From: DASZFV01 sp036494575
GTDB lineage: Bacteria; Myxococcota_A; Polyangia; Fen-1088
Direction of reading: 5' to 3'
Length of the DNA: 64,000 nucleotides
NCBI GenBank assembly: GCA_036494575.1
Contig: DASXOE010000140.1
Location: 47,944-111,943 of the forward strand
The notes under the pieces were generated by a model that was given only the letters and a program-made list of their open reading frames with translations, did not search any database and was not told the origin of the DNA. Below, piece by piece: positions 26,282-35,825 of this stretch; position 1 is the first letter of the stretch, and each line of letters begins with the position of its first letter. A program made the position numbers and the translations under genes.

Positions 26282-27268
26282 ATGGCACCCACGACGCTCG
26301 AAACCCTGCCCGTCGACGATTCGCTGTTGCGCGCGCAGCTCGGGCGCACGCTCGACGCGACGGACTTCCCGACGCTCGGCGACAAGTACGAGGGCAAGGT
26401 CCGCGATTGCTACACGAAGAATGGCCGGCGCACGCTCATCGTGAGCGATCGCCTGAGCGCGTTCGACGTCGTCCTCGGCACGATCCCCTTCAAGGGCCAG
26501 GTCCTCAACCAGATGGCCGCGCACTGGTTCGACCTCACGGCGGACCTCGTCCCCAACCACGTCATCAGCGTGCCCGACCCGACGGTGATGGTCGCCATCG
26601 AGTGCCAGCTCCTACCGGTCGAGTTCGTCATGCGGGCCTACATCACGGGCGTGACGTCGACCTCGATCTGGACGCATTACAAGAGCGGCGCGCGCACGTT
26701 TTGCGGGCACGAGCTGCCCGACGGCATGAAGAAGAACCAGCGGCTGCCCAAGGCGTTGCTCACGCCCTCGACGAAGGCCGCCAAGGGCGACCACGACAAG
26801 TCGGTCTCGCGCGCCGAGATCCTCGAGATGGGCGCGCTCTCCGCCGCCGACTTCGACGCCGCGGCCGGCATGTGCGCGCGCCTCTTCGCCTTCGGTCAGA
26901 AGACGGCGCTCGAGCGCGGCCTCATCCTCGTCGACACGAAGTACGAGATCGGCCGCAAGCCCGACGGCTCGCTGTGCTTCATCGACGAGGTCCACACGCC
27001 CGATTCATCGCGCTACTGGTACGCCGATGACTACGAGGCGCGTTTCGAGCGCGGCGAGGAGCCGCGCGGCCTCGACAAGGAGTACGTGCGCCGCACGCTG
27101 GCCGACCAGGGCTACAAGGGCGACGGCCCGCCGCCCAAGCTGACCGACGAGGTTCGCGTCGAGGCGGCGCGCCGTTACATCCAGGTCTGCGAGCTGGTCA
27201 CGGGCAAGACGTTCGTGCCCGACAGCGATGAGCCCATCGCGCGCATCCGGCGCCACCTCGGGCTTTGA
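26282..27268 (+). CDS. purC: phosphoribosylaminoimidazole-succinocarboxamide synthase (SAICAR synthetase)
   Basis: 328 residues. ATP-dependent ligation of aspartate to CAIR. Recognised by GDKYEGKVRDCY, LIVSDRLSAFDVVLG, RAYITGVTSTSIW, and LVDTKYEIGRKPDGSLCFIDEVHTPDS-type region with the metal-binding Glu/Asp. It belongs to the long, about 300-residue form rather than the 235-residue short form. AAGGAGG lies 5 bp before the ATG at 26282. The PurQ-like gene starts 3 bp after its stop. Confidence 0.97.
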   Translation: MAPTTLETLPVDDSLLRAQLGRTLDATDFPTLGDKYEGKVRDCYTKNGRRTLIVSDRLSAFDVVLGTIPFKGQVLNQMAAHWFDLTADLVPNHVISVPDPTVMVAIECQLLPVEFVMRAYITGVTSTSIWTHYKSGARTFCGHELPDGMKKNQRLPKALLTPSTKAAKGDHDKSVSRAEILEMGALSAADFDAAAGMCARLFAFGQKTALERGLILVDTKYEIGRKPDGSLCFIDEVHTPDSSRYWYADDYEARFERGEEPRGLDKEYVRRTLADQGYKGDGPPPKLTDEVRVEAARRYIQVCELVTGKTFVPDSDEPIARIRRHLGL

Positions 27269-27271
27269 CGC

Positions 27272-27859
27272 TTGCGCGTCGAGCTCTACGCGCCGGGCTC
27301 GCCACCCGGCGGCGACGTCCTCGTGATCCCGCCCGGTCTCGAGGCAGCGCCCACACCCGAGGCCCTCGAGGCGCTGCGCGCCTTCGCGGGCGCGGGCGGC
27401 AAGCTGCTCGGCCTCGCCGACGGCGTGGCGTGGCTGTGCGCGGCCGCGCTGCTGCCCGGACAAGTCACCCCGGCCGACGGCCTCGACGCCACGACTCACG
27501 TCCGCGTCGAGGGCCGCGCGACGCCGTTCACGTGGGCCATTCCGGCCGGCCGCATCGTCCCGATCGCCGCGCGCGCCGCGGGGCCGCGCCTCGCCGCGTC
27601 CGATGCGGAGATTCTCGCGCTCGCGGCTCGCGGCCGCATCGTTCTCCGCTATTGCGACGCCTCGGGAGGCGTGCGCGCCGCGCGCGAGGGCGCTCGCGCC
27701 GAGACGGTGGCCGGCCTCTGCGACGAGACGGGACACGTCGTCGGCGTCCTCGCGCCCTGGATGCCGGGCTTCGACACGGACCTCGGCCGCCAGGTCATGA
27801 CCTGCTTGAGCGACACGCCCCGACGCCGTGCCCGACCGACCTCCTCGAGAGCGGTCTAG
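27272..27859 (+). CDS. catalytically degenerate PurQ-like class I amidotransferase domain
   Basis: 195 residues from TTG at 27272, 3 bp after purC. It aligns by eye with the glutaminase subunit of FGAM synthase. GGKLLGLADGVAWLCAAALLPG matches the PurQ nucleophile region but Ala49 replaces the catalytic Cys. Then PFTWAIPAGRIVPIA matches the central beta sheet, IVLRYCD the RY(V/G)D motif, and AGLCDETGHVVGVLAP the segment before the catalytic His-Glu, which reads WMPG instead of HPE. The N-terminal 40 residues are shortened. Glutaminase activity is therefore not expected. A structural or regulatory subunit of purine synthesis, or a decaying paralogue, are the options. The stop shares the palindrome CTAG with the convergent PilZ gene. 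Confidence 0.75.
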   Translation: MRVELYAPGSPPGGDVLVIPPGLEAAPTPEALEALRAFAGAGGKLLGLADGVAWLCAAALLPGQVTPADGLDATTHVRVEGRATPFTWAIPAGRIVPIAARAAGPRLAASDAEILALAARGRIVLRYCDASGGVRAAREGARAETVAGLCDETGHVVGVLAPWMPGFDTDLGRQVMTCLSDTPRRRARPTSSRAV

Positions 27860-28575
27860 TCTTCGCGCGCGTGAGGCGTGACGCCGTTGCCGGGCGTGAC
27901 AGGCTCCGCGGGCGCCGCCGCCTTCTCGAGCGTCGCGAGGCCCTCGAGCGTGCGCAGGGCGCCGCTGCGGCGGCGCGACCTGTCGAGCATCCGGGGGAGC
28001 TCGTGGAGCGCCTGGGCGAGCGTCGCGCGCTCGACGGGCTCGCCCGCGAGCAGCGCCGGCAGATCGTCCTCGCCGAGCCGGCCGCCGGGTCCCCAGGCCC
28101 GCTCGAGGGCGCGGCGCAGGACCGCCTCGTCGAGGCCGAACTCCGCCGCGAGATCGACGTTCGTGTCGATGCGCGGCCTCGGCGCGCCGAGGGCCCGTCC
28201 AGCCTGCAGCGTCGCGAGCGGCTGCGTGAGCCCTCGCGGCGCGCCCGGCACGCGCTGCGTCCCCTTGATCGCGAGCATGCGCTGCAAGAGCGCGTGCGAC
28301 GCCGTGGACAGCGCCATGAACTGCACGCCCATGCCATGGGCCTTGTTCGGCTCGCTCGGGTTGAACTCCTTGACCCAGATGACCTTGCCCTCGCCGGCGA
28401 GCGCCACGTCACCGGTCGCGATCTGCACCTCGAAGGCAAACAGGTCACCGATGGGGCGCGGCGCGCGGCTCGCGATGAAGACGCCTCCGCGCGTGACGTT
28501 GGGCGCGAAGCGCTCGACGAAGGTCTCGAGATCCGGATAGCGAAGACGAACGCGAACCGGTGCCGAGTTGCTCAC
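27856..28575 (-). CDS. PilZ-domain protein
   Basis: 239 residues from GTG at 28575. The N-terminal 100 residues resemble the PilZ subfamily abundant in myxobacteria: LRYPDLETFVERFAPNVTRGGVFI, FEVQIATGDVALAGEGKVIWV and GMGVQFMALS. The RxxxR and (D/N)xSxxG motifs for cyclic di-GMP binding are replaced (NVTRGGVFI), so binding is uncertain. The remaining 130 residues are helical, with Arg/Ala-rich segments and no known domain. It has its own promoter at 28587-28615 and ends within the stop of the PurQ-like gene. Confidence 0.78.
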   Translation of the reverse strand: MSNSAPVRVRLRYPDLETFVERFAPNVTRGGVFIASRAPRPIGDLFAFEVQIATGDVALAGEGKVIWVKEFNPSEPNKAHGMGVQFMALSTASHALLQRMLAIKGTQRVPGAPRGLTQPLATLQAGRALGAPRPRIDTNVDLAAEFGLDEAVLRRALERAWGPGGRLGEDDLPALLAGEPVERATLAQALHELPRMLDRSRRRSGALRTLEGLATLEKAAAPAEPVTPGNGVTPHARED

Positions 28576-28586
28576 GATGGACTTCC

Positions 28587-28615
28587 AGTATGGCGAGCGC
28601 CGCCGCCGCGGTCAA
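28587..28615 (-). promoter_or_regulatory. predicted promoter of the PilZ gene
   Basis: Reading the minus strand: TTGACC (28615-28610), a 17-bp spacer, CATACT (28592-28587), then 11 bp to the GTG start. Located between tatD and the PilZ gene. Confidence 0.6.
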
Positions 28616-28640
28616 TCGACGGCCCGGCGACGAGGCGCTC

Positions 28641-29414
28641 TCAGTCGGGGAGCCCGAAGAGGCGCCGCGTGTTCTCCGCGGTCGCCGCCTCGACGTCGCC
28701 CACGGCGGCCCCGCGCACCTCGGCGAGGACGCGCAACGTCTCGACGATGTAGGCCGGCTCGTTGCGCTTGCCCCTGTGGGGAATGGGCGCGAGGTAGGGC
28801 GCGTCCGTCTCGATGAGGAGGCGTTCGAGCGGCGCGAAGGCCGCCGCCTCGCGGATGGGCTGGGCGTTCTTGAAGGTGAGAATTCCCGAGAAGGACAGGT
28901 GGTGACCGAGATCGAGGTACCGGCGGGCCTCGGCGACGCCGCCGGTGAAGCAGTGGATGACGCCGCCCACCTCGGGCGCGCCCGCGACGCGCAGGATCTC
29001 GACGGCGTCCTCGTGCGCGTCGCGCACGTGCGAGATGACCGGCCTCCGGACGACGCGCGCGAGCGCGATGAAACGCTCGTAAGCCGCCTTCTGGACGTCG
29101 CGCGGCGAGTGGTCGTAGTGATAATCCAGGCCGGTCTCCCCGATGCCCACGACGCGCGCCGCGCGCGCCAGGCCGTCGAGCTCGGTCCAGTCGGCCTCGC
29201 TCATGCCACCGACGTCATGTGGGTGGACGCCCACCGCGGCGAACACGTCGCCCTCGGCCGCGGCGAGCGCGACCGCTTGCCGCGCCGAGACCGTGTCCTT
29301 CCCGGAGCCGATGCAAACGAACGCCGAAACTCCAGCGCCGCGCGCGCGCGCCAGCATCTCGGCGCGATCATCGGCGTAGTCGGCAAAGTCCAGGTGACAA
29401 TGTGAGTCAATCAT
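28641..29414 (-). CDS. tatD: TatD family metal-dependent hydrolase (DNase)
   Basis: 257 residues. TatD-type nucleases are TIM-barrel enzymes with two metal ions, implicated in DNA repair and degradation. Metal ligands are seen in DSHCHLDF (N-terminus), GIGETGLDYHY (Glu near 92), ISHVRDAHEDA, IHCFTGG and ETDAPYLAP near residue 205. The length is typical. ATG at 29414 is divergent from the Ser/Thr kinase gene starting at 29480. Confidence 0.95.
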   Translation of the reverse strand: MIDSHCHLDFADYADDRAEMLARARGAGVSAFVCIGSGKDTVSARQAVALAAAEGDVFAAVGVHPHDVGGMSEADWTELDGLARAARVVGIGETGLDYHYDHSPRDVQKAAYERFIALARVVRRPVISHVRDAHEDAVEILRVAGAPEVGGVIHCFTGGVAEARRYLDLGHHLSFSGILTFKNAQPIREAAAFAPLERLLIETDAPYLAPIPHRGKRNEPAYIVETLRVLAEVRGAAVGDVEAATAENTRRLFGLPD

Positions 29415-29479
29415 GCCCTAAATGTTTGCCACGGAGCCTCCGATACGGAAAGAGGCGGTTGATCTCCGTCGAACGGCCC

Positions 29480-30874
29480 ATGGCATCCAAAGACGAAGAC
29501 GACAAGACACGCGCGCTGGGACCGGGCATCGCCGCGGGCGCGATGGCGCAAGCCGTCGACCCCGACCAGCTCAAGCCCGGCACGCTGGCCGGCGCCTACG
29601 TCCTCAAGAAGGAGCTGGCGTCGGGCGGAGGCGGCACCGTCTACGAGGCCCAGCACCGCCTCCTCGGACGCAAGACCGCCGTCAAGGTGCTACGGCGCGA
29701 GCTCGCCGCCTCGCCGCAGATGGTGGCGCGTTTCCTGCGCGAGGCGCTCGCCGTCAACATGATCAAGCACCCGAACATCGTGGACATCTACGAGTTCGGC
29801 GAGCTGCCCGACGGACGCCCGTTCTACGTCATGGAGCTGCTCGAGGGCACCGATCTCCGCTCGATGCTCAACGAGCGCGGCCGGTTTACGCCCATGGAAG
29901 TCTACCAGATCCTCGAGCCCGTTTGCTCGGCGCTGCAGGCGGCGCACGACCAGGGCATCGTCCACCGCGACCTCAAGGCCAGCAACATCCTCATCATGCA
30001 GCGGGACGGCAAACAGGTCGTCAAGCTGCTCGACTTCGGCATCGCGAAGCTCATGCACCCCGACGCCGGCGACGCGGGCCTCACCGTGGTCGGCACGCGC
30101 CTCGGCACGTCCTACACGATGGCGCCCGAGCAGATCCGCGGCGACGGCGTCGATCCGCGCACTGACATCTACGCGCTCGGCGTCGTGCTCTACCACTTGG
30201 TCACGGGGCAGTATCCCTTCCGCGCCGAGACGATGACCGACATCGAGCGCATGCACCTCGAGGCGCCGCCGCCTCGGCCGAGCCAGGCCGCCGCCATCCC
30301 GCTCGCGATCGACGCCATCACGCTGCGCTGCATGGAGAAGACGGCGGATCGCCGCTACCCCAGCGCCAAGGCGTTCATCGAAGCGCTGCGCGACGCCGTC
30401 GGCGTCAAGAAGGCGGGCGGCGATGATTCGGCGCGCGCCGCCGCGATCTACGTCGAGATCCGCATCGCGGGCGACGCGGACGCCGAGAGCGACGAGGTCC
30501 TCGACGACACGTCCATGATCCTCGACACGGCCGAGCAGGCCTTCCGCGGCGCGGGCCTCGTGCTTCCCCTCCAAACGGGCAGCGCGCTCATCGGCGCCCG
30601 CGTGCTCTCGGGCGACTCGAAGGAGGCCACGGATCAGCGCGAGCAGCTCACGACGCTCGCCAACACGCTCGCCGAGGAGCTGGCCGCGCGCGCGACGGCG
30701 CACGCGGGCGTGCACGTCAATATCTCCATGCACGTCGACAAGGCGGCGGTCAAGGATTCGGCCGAGGCCCCCGGCGGCAAGGAGATCATCGGCGGTGAGC
30801 TCCTCTCGATCGCCACCTGGGCGCCGCAGGAGAACGTGGCCGGCGTGCACTTCACCGCCGCCGCGAAGTCCTGA
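29480..30874 (+). CDS. Ser/Thr protein kinase with cyclase-like C-terminal domain
   Basis: 464 residues from ATG at 29480. The kinase domain (about 42-300) has a Gly loop ASGGGGTVYEA, AVKVLRRE, the catalytic VHRDLKASN, DFG and APEQ, so it should be active. Residues about 320-464 look like a class III nucleotide cyclase homology fold: AIYVEIRIAG, LANTLAEELAARA, AGVHVNISMHVDKA, and a GGELLSIA stretch. The metal-binding Asp residues are missing, which suggests a non-catalytic sensor. There is no membrane helix, so the protein is cytoplasmic. The domain assignment of the C-terminus is inference by pattern. The frame is open upstream but that region is the tatD shadow. Confidence 0.85.
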   Translation: MASKDEDDKTRALGPGIAAGAMAQAVDPDQLKPGTLAGAYVLKKELASGGGGTVYEAQHRLLGRKTAVKVLRRELAASPQMVARFLREALAVNMIKHPNIVDIYEFGELPDGRPFYVMELLEGTDLRSMLNERGRFTPMEVYQILEPVCSALQAAHDQGIVHRDLKASNILIMQRDGKQVVKLLDFGIAKLMHPDAGDAGLTVVGTRLGTSYTMAPEQIRGDGVDPRTDIYALGVVLYHLVTGQYPFRAETMTDIERMHLEAPPPRPSQAAAIPLAIDAITLRCMEKTADRRYPSAKAFIEALRDAVGVKKAGGDDSARAAAIYVEIRIAGDADAESDEVLDDTSMILDTAEQAFRGAGLVLPLQTGSALIGARVLSGDSKEATDQREQLTTLANTLAEELAARATAHAGVHVNISMHVDKAAVKDSAEAPGGKEIIGGELLSIATWAPQENVAGVHFTAAAKS

Positions 30875-30875
30875 G

Positions 30876-30889
30876 GCGCCCTTCGGCGC
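30876..30889. terminator. possible bidirectional terminator hairpin
   Basis: GCGCC-CTTC-GGCGC, a 5-bp stem with a tetraloop in the 21-bp gap between convergent genes. No T-tract, so support is modest. Confidence 0.35.
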
Positions 30890-30895
30890 GCCCGA

Positions 30896-31552
30896 TTACG
30901 GGCTCTTGAAGGTGATCGTGCGCGAGCCCGATACGTTCTGACCGAGCGAACCTCCCTCGGGGAACTGGGAGAGGTCGAGAGCGGGCGGCCCCAGCTGAGG
31001 AATCACGGCCGAGACGGTGCCACTGACGTCGGCGGTGCGGAACTCGTCCTTGAAGCGATCGACGGTCATGGTGCTCGAGGTCCGGGTGACGACCGTCTTC
31101 TGCTCCACCGACTGGACGGGCGCGTTGGCCGCCCAGCTGATGTTGAAGCTGACGCTGGTACTGATACTCGTATCGTCCTGATCAAAGACGGTGGCGGTGC
31201 CCGCCAGGGTGGCCGAGCTCAAATCATGGGCGATCTGAAAGCTCTGCGTGGTCGTGCCGCCGTCGAACTCGATGAAGTCGCCGGTGCAGGAATTTGCGTA
31301 GACGAGCGTCACCAAAGTCGTGGGCGGGCCCACGATTGGCGGGCCAGCGATCTGCGTGACCGACTCTGAGAATTGGACGTGGGTCTGTGTGATGATGCAG
31401 TTGTCAGCCGTCGCGTCCTCGAAGTCCGCTACGAGGCTATGGTCGCTGAGATTGAATATCGCAACCGTCGTTTTGGCGCTCGCCGACCGCGCGGCCAAGG
31501 TGCTCCCGGCAATCATGAACATACTGAAAATACACGTGATCTTCCGCTTCAT
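30896..31552 (-). CDS. secreted protein of unknown function
   Basis: 218 residues from ATG at 31552, fixed by AGGAGG about 6 bp upstream; a longer frame starts at 31579 but is less plausible. A signal peptide is clear: MKRKITC, a hydrophobic core (IFSMFMIAGSTLA), and a cut site near ARSASA-K. The mature part is Thr/Ser/Val-rich and likely all-beta, with two Cys (NCII and SCTG) that could form a disulfide. No family recognised. Base composition is less GC-rich than its neighbours, hinting at horizontal acquisition or fast evolution. Its promoter region carries a striking palindrome (31624-31647), so expression is probably conditional. Confidence 0.75.
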   Translation of the reverse strand: MKRKITCIFSMFMIAGSTLAARSASAKTTVAIFNLSDHSLVADFEDATADNCIITQTHVQFSESVTQIAGPPIVGPPTTLVTLVYANSCTGDFIEFDGGTTTQSFQIAHDLSSATLAGTATVFDQDDTSISTSVSFNISWAANAPVQSVEQKTVVTRTSSTMTVDRFKDEFRTADVSGTVSAVIPQLGPPALDLSQFPEGGSLGQNVSGSRTITFKSP

Positions 31553-31606
31553 GCGTCCTCCTTCGGGACCCCGATCCACGGACCGAGGCAGTTGTTTTGT
31601 ACGGTC

Positions 31607-31636
31607 ATTTTGTGGGCTTTAGCTTACTTATGTCAA
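31607..31636 (-). promoter_or_regulatory. predicted promoter of the secreted protein gene
   Basis: On the minus strand: TTGACA (31636-31631, perfect consensus), an 18-bp spacer and CAAAAT (31612-31607). This leaves a leader of about 48 nt to the ATG at 31552. It lies in a local AT-rich patch. Confidence 0.5.
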
Positions 31637-31647
31637 CGGATAAGTAA
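31624..31647. promoter_or_regulatory. palindromic operator candidate
   Basis: TTACTTAT at 31624-31631 and ATAAGTAA at 31640-31647 are perfect inverted repeats with an 8-bp centre. The element covers the TTGACA -35 box of the secreted protein gene. The symmetry and position are those of a dimeric repressor site. The cognate regulator is not identifiable in this window. Confidence 0.6.
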
Positions 31648-31731
31648 CGACAGCCTGATACGTGTGTCGTGCGTCAACAACACGCCCGCGAGAGCTCGGC
31701 GCGAGTGGCGCTCGAACGATGCCGGCCCGAT

Positions 31732-33525
31732 CTAGAGGAGACCGAGCGAGATCAGGATGGCGACGATGACGCCCATGACCGACTCGCCCGCGATTCCCCC
31801 CGCCGCCACCGACATCAAGGCCGACGACGCCGCCGCTGACGGGCGCAGGCGCCCCGCGACCAGCGAGATCACGCCGCCCATGCACACCGAGAATGACAGC
31901 GAGAACGGGGAGAGCGCGGCCATCCCCATGGCCGCCGGCGAGGGCATGAACCGGCCCCAGCGTCCCCGCGACAGCGTCGCGAGGATCACGCCGACGCCGA
32001 AACCGATGCCTCCCGCGTGCGCCGCGTAGCGCGGCATGGAGGACAGCCCGTTCTGCACCGCCTCCGCCGTCGCCTTCCACGACAGCGCCGAGGGCGACGG
32101 CATGGTCTCGGTGCCGAGGCCGTAGGCCTTGACGATCACGATGTAGACGGGCACAGACACGAGCGCGCCCAGGACCGCCCCGAGCATCTGCGCCCAGATC
32201 TGGGCCCGCGGAGACGCCTTGAGCTGGTTCCCCGCGCGCAGAGCCCAGAGCGTCTGGGCGGTCTGTGAGCTCACGCCCGACGTGATCGAGCCGGCGAACA
32301 ACGACGCAACGTTGCCGTTGCCCGCGAACGTGAGCTGCGTGAGCGCCCCCACCGCGCCCGTGGGGGCGAGGTCCGTCTCACCGGCCGAGCGCGCGCATAC
32401 GTTGGCGAGCACGAGCGAGAGCAGGAGCCCGATGAGCGTGCCGCCTGGCGAGAGGTGAAAGGCAATCCTCCCGACAATGAGCATGACGACGACGCTCGCG
32501 AGGAGGAGCGGCTTGGCGAGGCGGAATCGATCGGCGGCGAGCCCCTCTTCCTCGACGGTGCCGCGGCGGCGCAACAGCGCCGGGATGTCCCTGAACGAAC
32601 GAGCGAGACCCCGCCAGTCCAGTACGAGGGGGACGAAGCTGCTCGCGAGCAGCAGGCCCAGGCCGGGCCACATGAGCCAGGCCGCATTCGGCACGAAGCC
32701 TGGCCCCGCCACGATGTGACTCCGCACCAGCCACGGCGCGAGGCAGACCCAGCTCAAGAAGCCGCTGAGGAGCATGCTGGCGGCGCTGCGAAATCCGATG
32801 AGCACCCCCGTCGAGGCGAGCAGGGGGCTCCAGCTCACACCGACGGTCAGGCTCGCGAGCGAGACGCCCATCACGGCCCCTCCGAACGCCGTGGACTGCG
32901 GGATGATGCTCGGACGTCCGTCGCGGAACCAGGCGAAGATCATGGCCACGACCGCCGTCGAGATGAGCAAGCGCGCGCGGTACATCGCGGTCTGGCGCGA
33001 CGCCGAGATGGTCTCGATGACCTCGGCGGTCGCCGCGCCCGTCGGGAACGGCAGGTTCTCGGCGATGATGAGCTTGCGACGAAGCACGACGCCCATGACG
33101 ACGCCCACCATGCCGAGCGCGATCCCCCAAAGGAGGAGCGCCCAGCCCGGATACGTATGGCCCATGAGCTGGAGGGCGGGCACTGAGCTCGGCAGCCCGA
33201 TCGCGAACCCCATGATGGCTGCAGAGGACGCGGTGGTCTGCGCGATGTTGTTCTCGAGCATGCCGAAGCTGCCGCCCGAACCCGGCTTGAACGTCGAGAA
33301 GAACGCGAAGGCCAGGAGGGCCGCCGTGATGCTGCCGCCGTCGATGAAGGACGTCTTGAGGCCCGTGTAGACGTTCCCGGCGGCGAGCAGGGCACCGAGG
33401 GCGCACCCGAAGAGCAGCGCCCGCGGCGTCAGCTCGGCGACCCTTTGGCCGGCCGGCGGGAGCGGAACGGGCTGGGGCTCGGCGCGCTCCATGGGACGGG
33501 TCGACTGTAAGGGAACGGCCGGCAT
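31732..33525 (-). CDS. OPT family oligopeptide/metal-chelate transporter
   Basis: 597 residues with about 14-16 hydrophobic helices. OPT proteins import small peptides or peptide-like metal chelates across the inner membrane, driven by protons. The N-terminal signature TPRALLFGCALGALLAAGNVYTGLK and ENNIAQTTASSAAIMGFAIGLPS are characteristic, as is LPFPTGAATAEVI near residue 168. Start ATG at 33525 has a TAGATT -10-like element 7 bp upstream. It lies 36 bp after the NtrC-type activator on the same strand, so that regulator may control it. Substrate unknown. Confidence 0.9.
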   Translation of the reverse strand: MPAVPLQSTRPMERAEPQPVPLPPAGQRVAELTPRALLFGCALGALLAAGNVYTGLKTSFIDGGSITAALLAFAFFSTFKPGSGGSFGMLENNIAQTTASSAAIMGFAIGLPSSVPALQLMGHTYPGWALLLWGIALGMVGVVMGVVLRRKLIIAENLPFPTGAATAEVIETISASRQTAMYRARLLISTAVVAMIFAWFRDGRPSIIPQSTAFGGAVMGVSLASLTVGVSWSPLLASTGVLIGFRSAASMLLSGFLSWVCLAPWLVRSHIVAGPGFVPNAAWLMWPGLGLLLASSFVPLVLDWRGLARSFRDIPALLRRRGTVEEEGLAADRFRLAKPLLLASVVVMLIVGRIAFHLSPGGTLIGLLLSLVLANVCARSAGETDLAPTGAVGALTQLTFAGNGNVASLFAGSITSGVSSQTAQTLWALRAGNQLKASPRAQIWAQMLGAVLGALVSVPVYIVIVKAYGLGTETMPSPSALSWKATAEAVQNGLSSMPRYAAHAGGIGFGVGVILATLSRGRWGRFMPSPAAMGMAALSPFSLSFSVCMGGVISLVAGRLRPSAAASSALMSVAAGGIAGESVMGVIVAILISLGLL

Positions 33526-33561
33526 TAGCGAGAATCTACGAAGGGGTCGGGGCTCCGCGGC

Positions 33562-34680
<1,119 letters not shown>

Positions 34681-34772
34681 CGACCGATGCTATCGGTTCC
34701 TTGACCACGAAGGGCAGAGCGGCCGATGTGGGCGGTGGGACGCCGCGCCGCGTCCTAGGGGACCTCAGCGCC

Positions 34773-35825
34773 TCAGCGGGTCGCGGCGAGCGTGGCGGCG
34801 CCGAGCAGGCCTGGCTCCGGGTGCGTGACGACGAAGGTGGGTATGGCCTCGACGAGCGTGTGCAGGCGGCCCTTGCGCTCGAACGCCTCGCGAAATCCAC
34901 CTTTCTGCAGATAGGCGAGGATGCGGGGCGCGATGCCGCCCGCGACGAAGACGCCCCCCGTCGCCAGGATGGCCAGCCCGAGATTCCCGGCCACGGCGCC
35001 CAGGACCGAGCAGAAGAGCGCGAGCGACATCTCGCAGATCGGGTCCGTGCCGGCGAGGCCTCGCTTCGAGATCTCGGCGGCGGCGTCTCGGTTGCCTGGG
35101 CCCGCCGACGCGAGCGCGGCGGCGGTCTCGGGCCGGATGAGCGATCGGCAGGCCGGCTCCTGCGACAGGAATCCGAAGACGTCGACGAGCCCGTTGCCCG
35201 AGAGCACGCGCTCGCAAGACACGCGCCCGTACTTGACGGTCAGGTACTGGAGCAAGCCGGCCTCGAGGGGCGTGCGCGGCGCGAAGTCGGCGTGCCCGCT
35301 CTCCGACGGGACGACCTCGTAGCGGTTGGCGGCGTCGGACCACAGGAGAAAGGCCGCGCCGAGCCCTGTACCCGCTCCGAGCACGGCGGCAGGTCCGCGC
35401 GCGACGAGGATGCCGTTGCCGAGCGCCACGAGGTCGCCCGGGCCGAGGACCGTAACGCCGTGCGCGGCGGCCACGAAGTCGTTGACGAGACTGACGCGCG
35501 GGATGCCGAGGCGAGCCGCGAGCGACCGTCCGTCGACGACCCAGGGCAGGTTAGTCAGATGGTGCCGATTGTTCTCGACGGGACCGGCCACGCCGAGGCA
35601 AGCCGCTTCGATGCCCTTGCCCTTGGCGACGCGTCCCTTGGTCTCGACCTCGGCCGCGCGCAGGAAAGCCTCGGCGATGTCGTCGAGGGACGATTCTGAC
35701 TTCGAGGGCAGCGTGCGCTCGAAGAACGACGTGAGCCGCGGCGGCTCGCCCGAGGGCCCGGGTTGCACCTCGAAGAGCGCGAGCCTCGAGTTGGTTCCAC
35801 CAATGTCTCCGGCCAGGACGATCAT
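34773..35825 (-). CDS. glk: glucokinase
   Basis: 350 residues from ATG at 35825. Phosphorylates glucose with ATP to glucose-6-phosphate. The phosphate-1 motif AGDIGGTNSRLALFEV is at the N-terminus, LVNDFVAAAHGV carries the sugar-binding Asp (near residue 110), and LGAGTGLGAAFL and PSESGHADFAP are E. coli-type Glk signatures. It belongs to the non-ROK glucokinase group. The start overlaps the pgl stop by 4 bp (ATGA). It is the last gene of the pentose phosphate operon and supplies its substrate. Confidence 0.94.
   Translation of the reverse strand: MIVLAGDIGGTNSRLALFEVQPGPSGEPPRLTSFFERTLPSKSESSLDDIAEAFLRAAEVETKGRVAKGKGIEAACLGVAGPVENNRHHLTNLPWVVDGRSLAARLGIPRVSLVNDFVAAAHGVTVLGPGDLVALGNGILVARGPAAVLGAGTGLGAAFLLWSDAANRYEVVPSESGHADFAPRTPLEAGLLQYLTVKYGRVSCERVLSGNGLVDVFGFLSQEPACRSLIRPETAAALASAGPGNRDAAAEISKRGLAGTDPICEMSLALFCSVLGAVAGNLGLAILATGGVFVAGGIAPRILAYLQKGGFREAFERKGRLHTLVEAIPTFVVTHPEPGLLGAATLAATR

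Noticed and set aside
31373..31735. Plus-strand open frame across the secreted protein promoter
   Set aside because: It is antisense to a gene with a clear signal peptide and AGGAGG site, and its translation has no recognisable feature.
34681..34900. Possible FHA or receiver domain extending the sigma54 activator
   Set aside because: An in-frame TAG at 34690-34692 ends any extension and the region further upstream is the glk gene.
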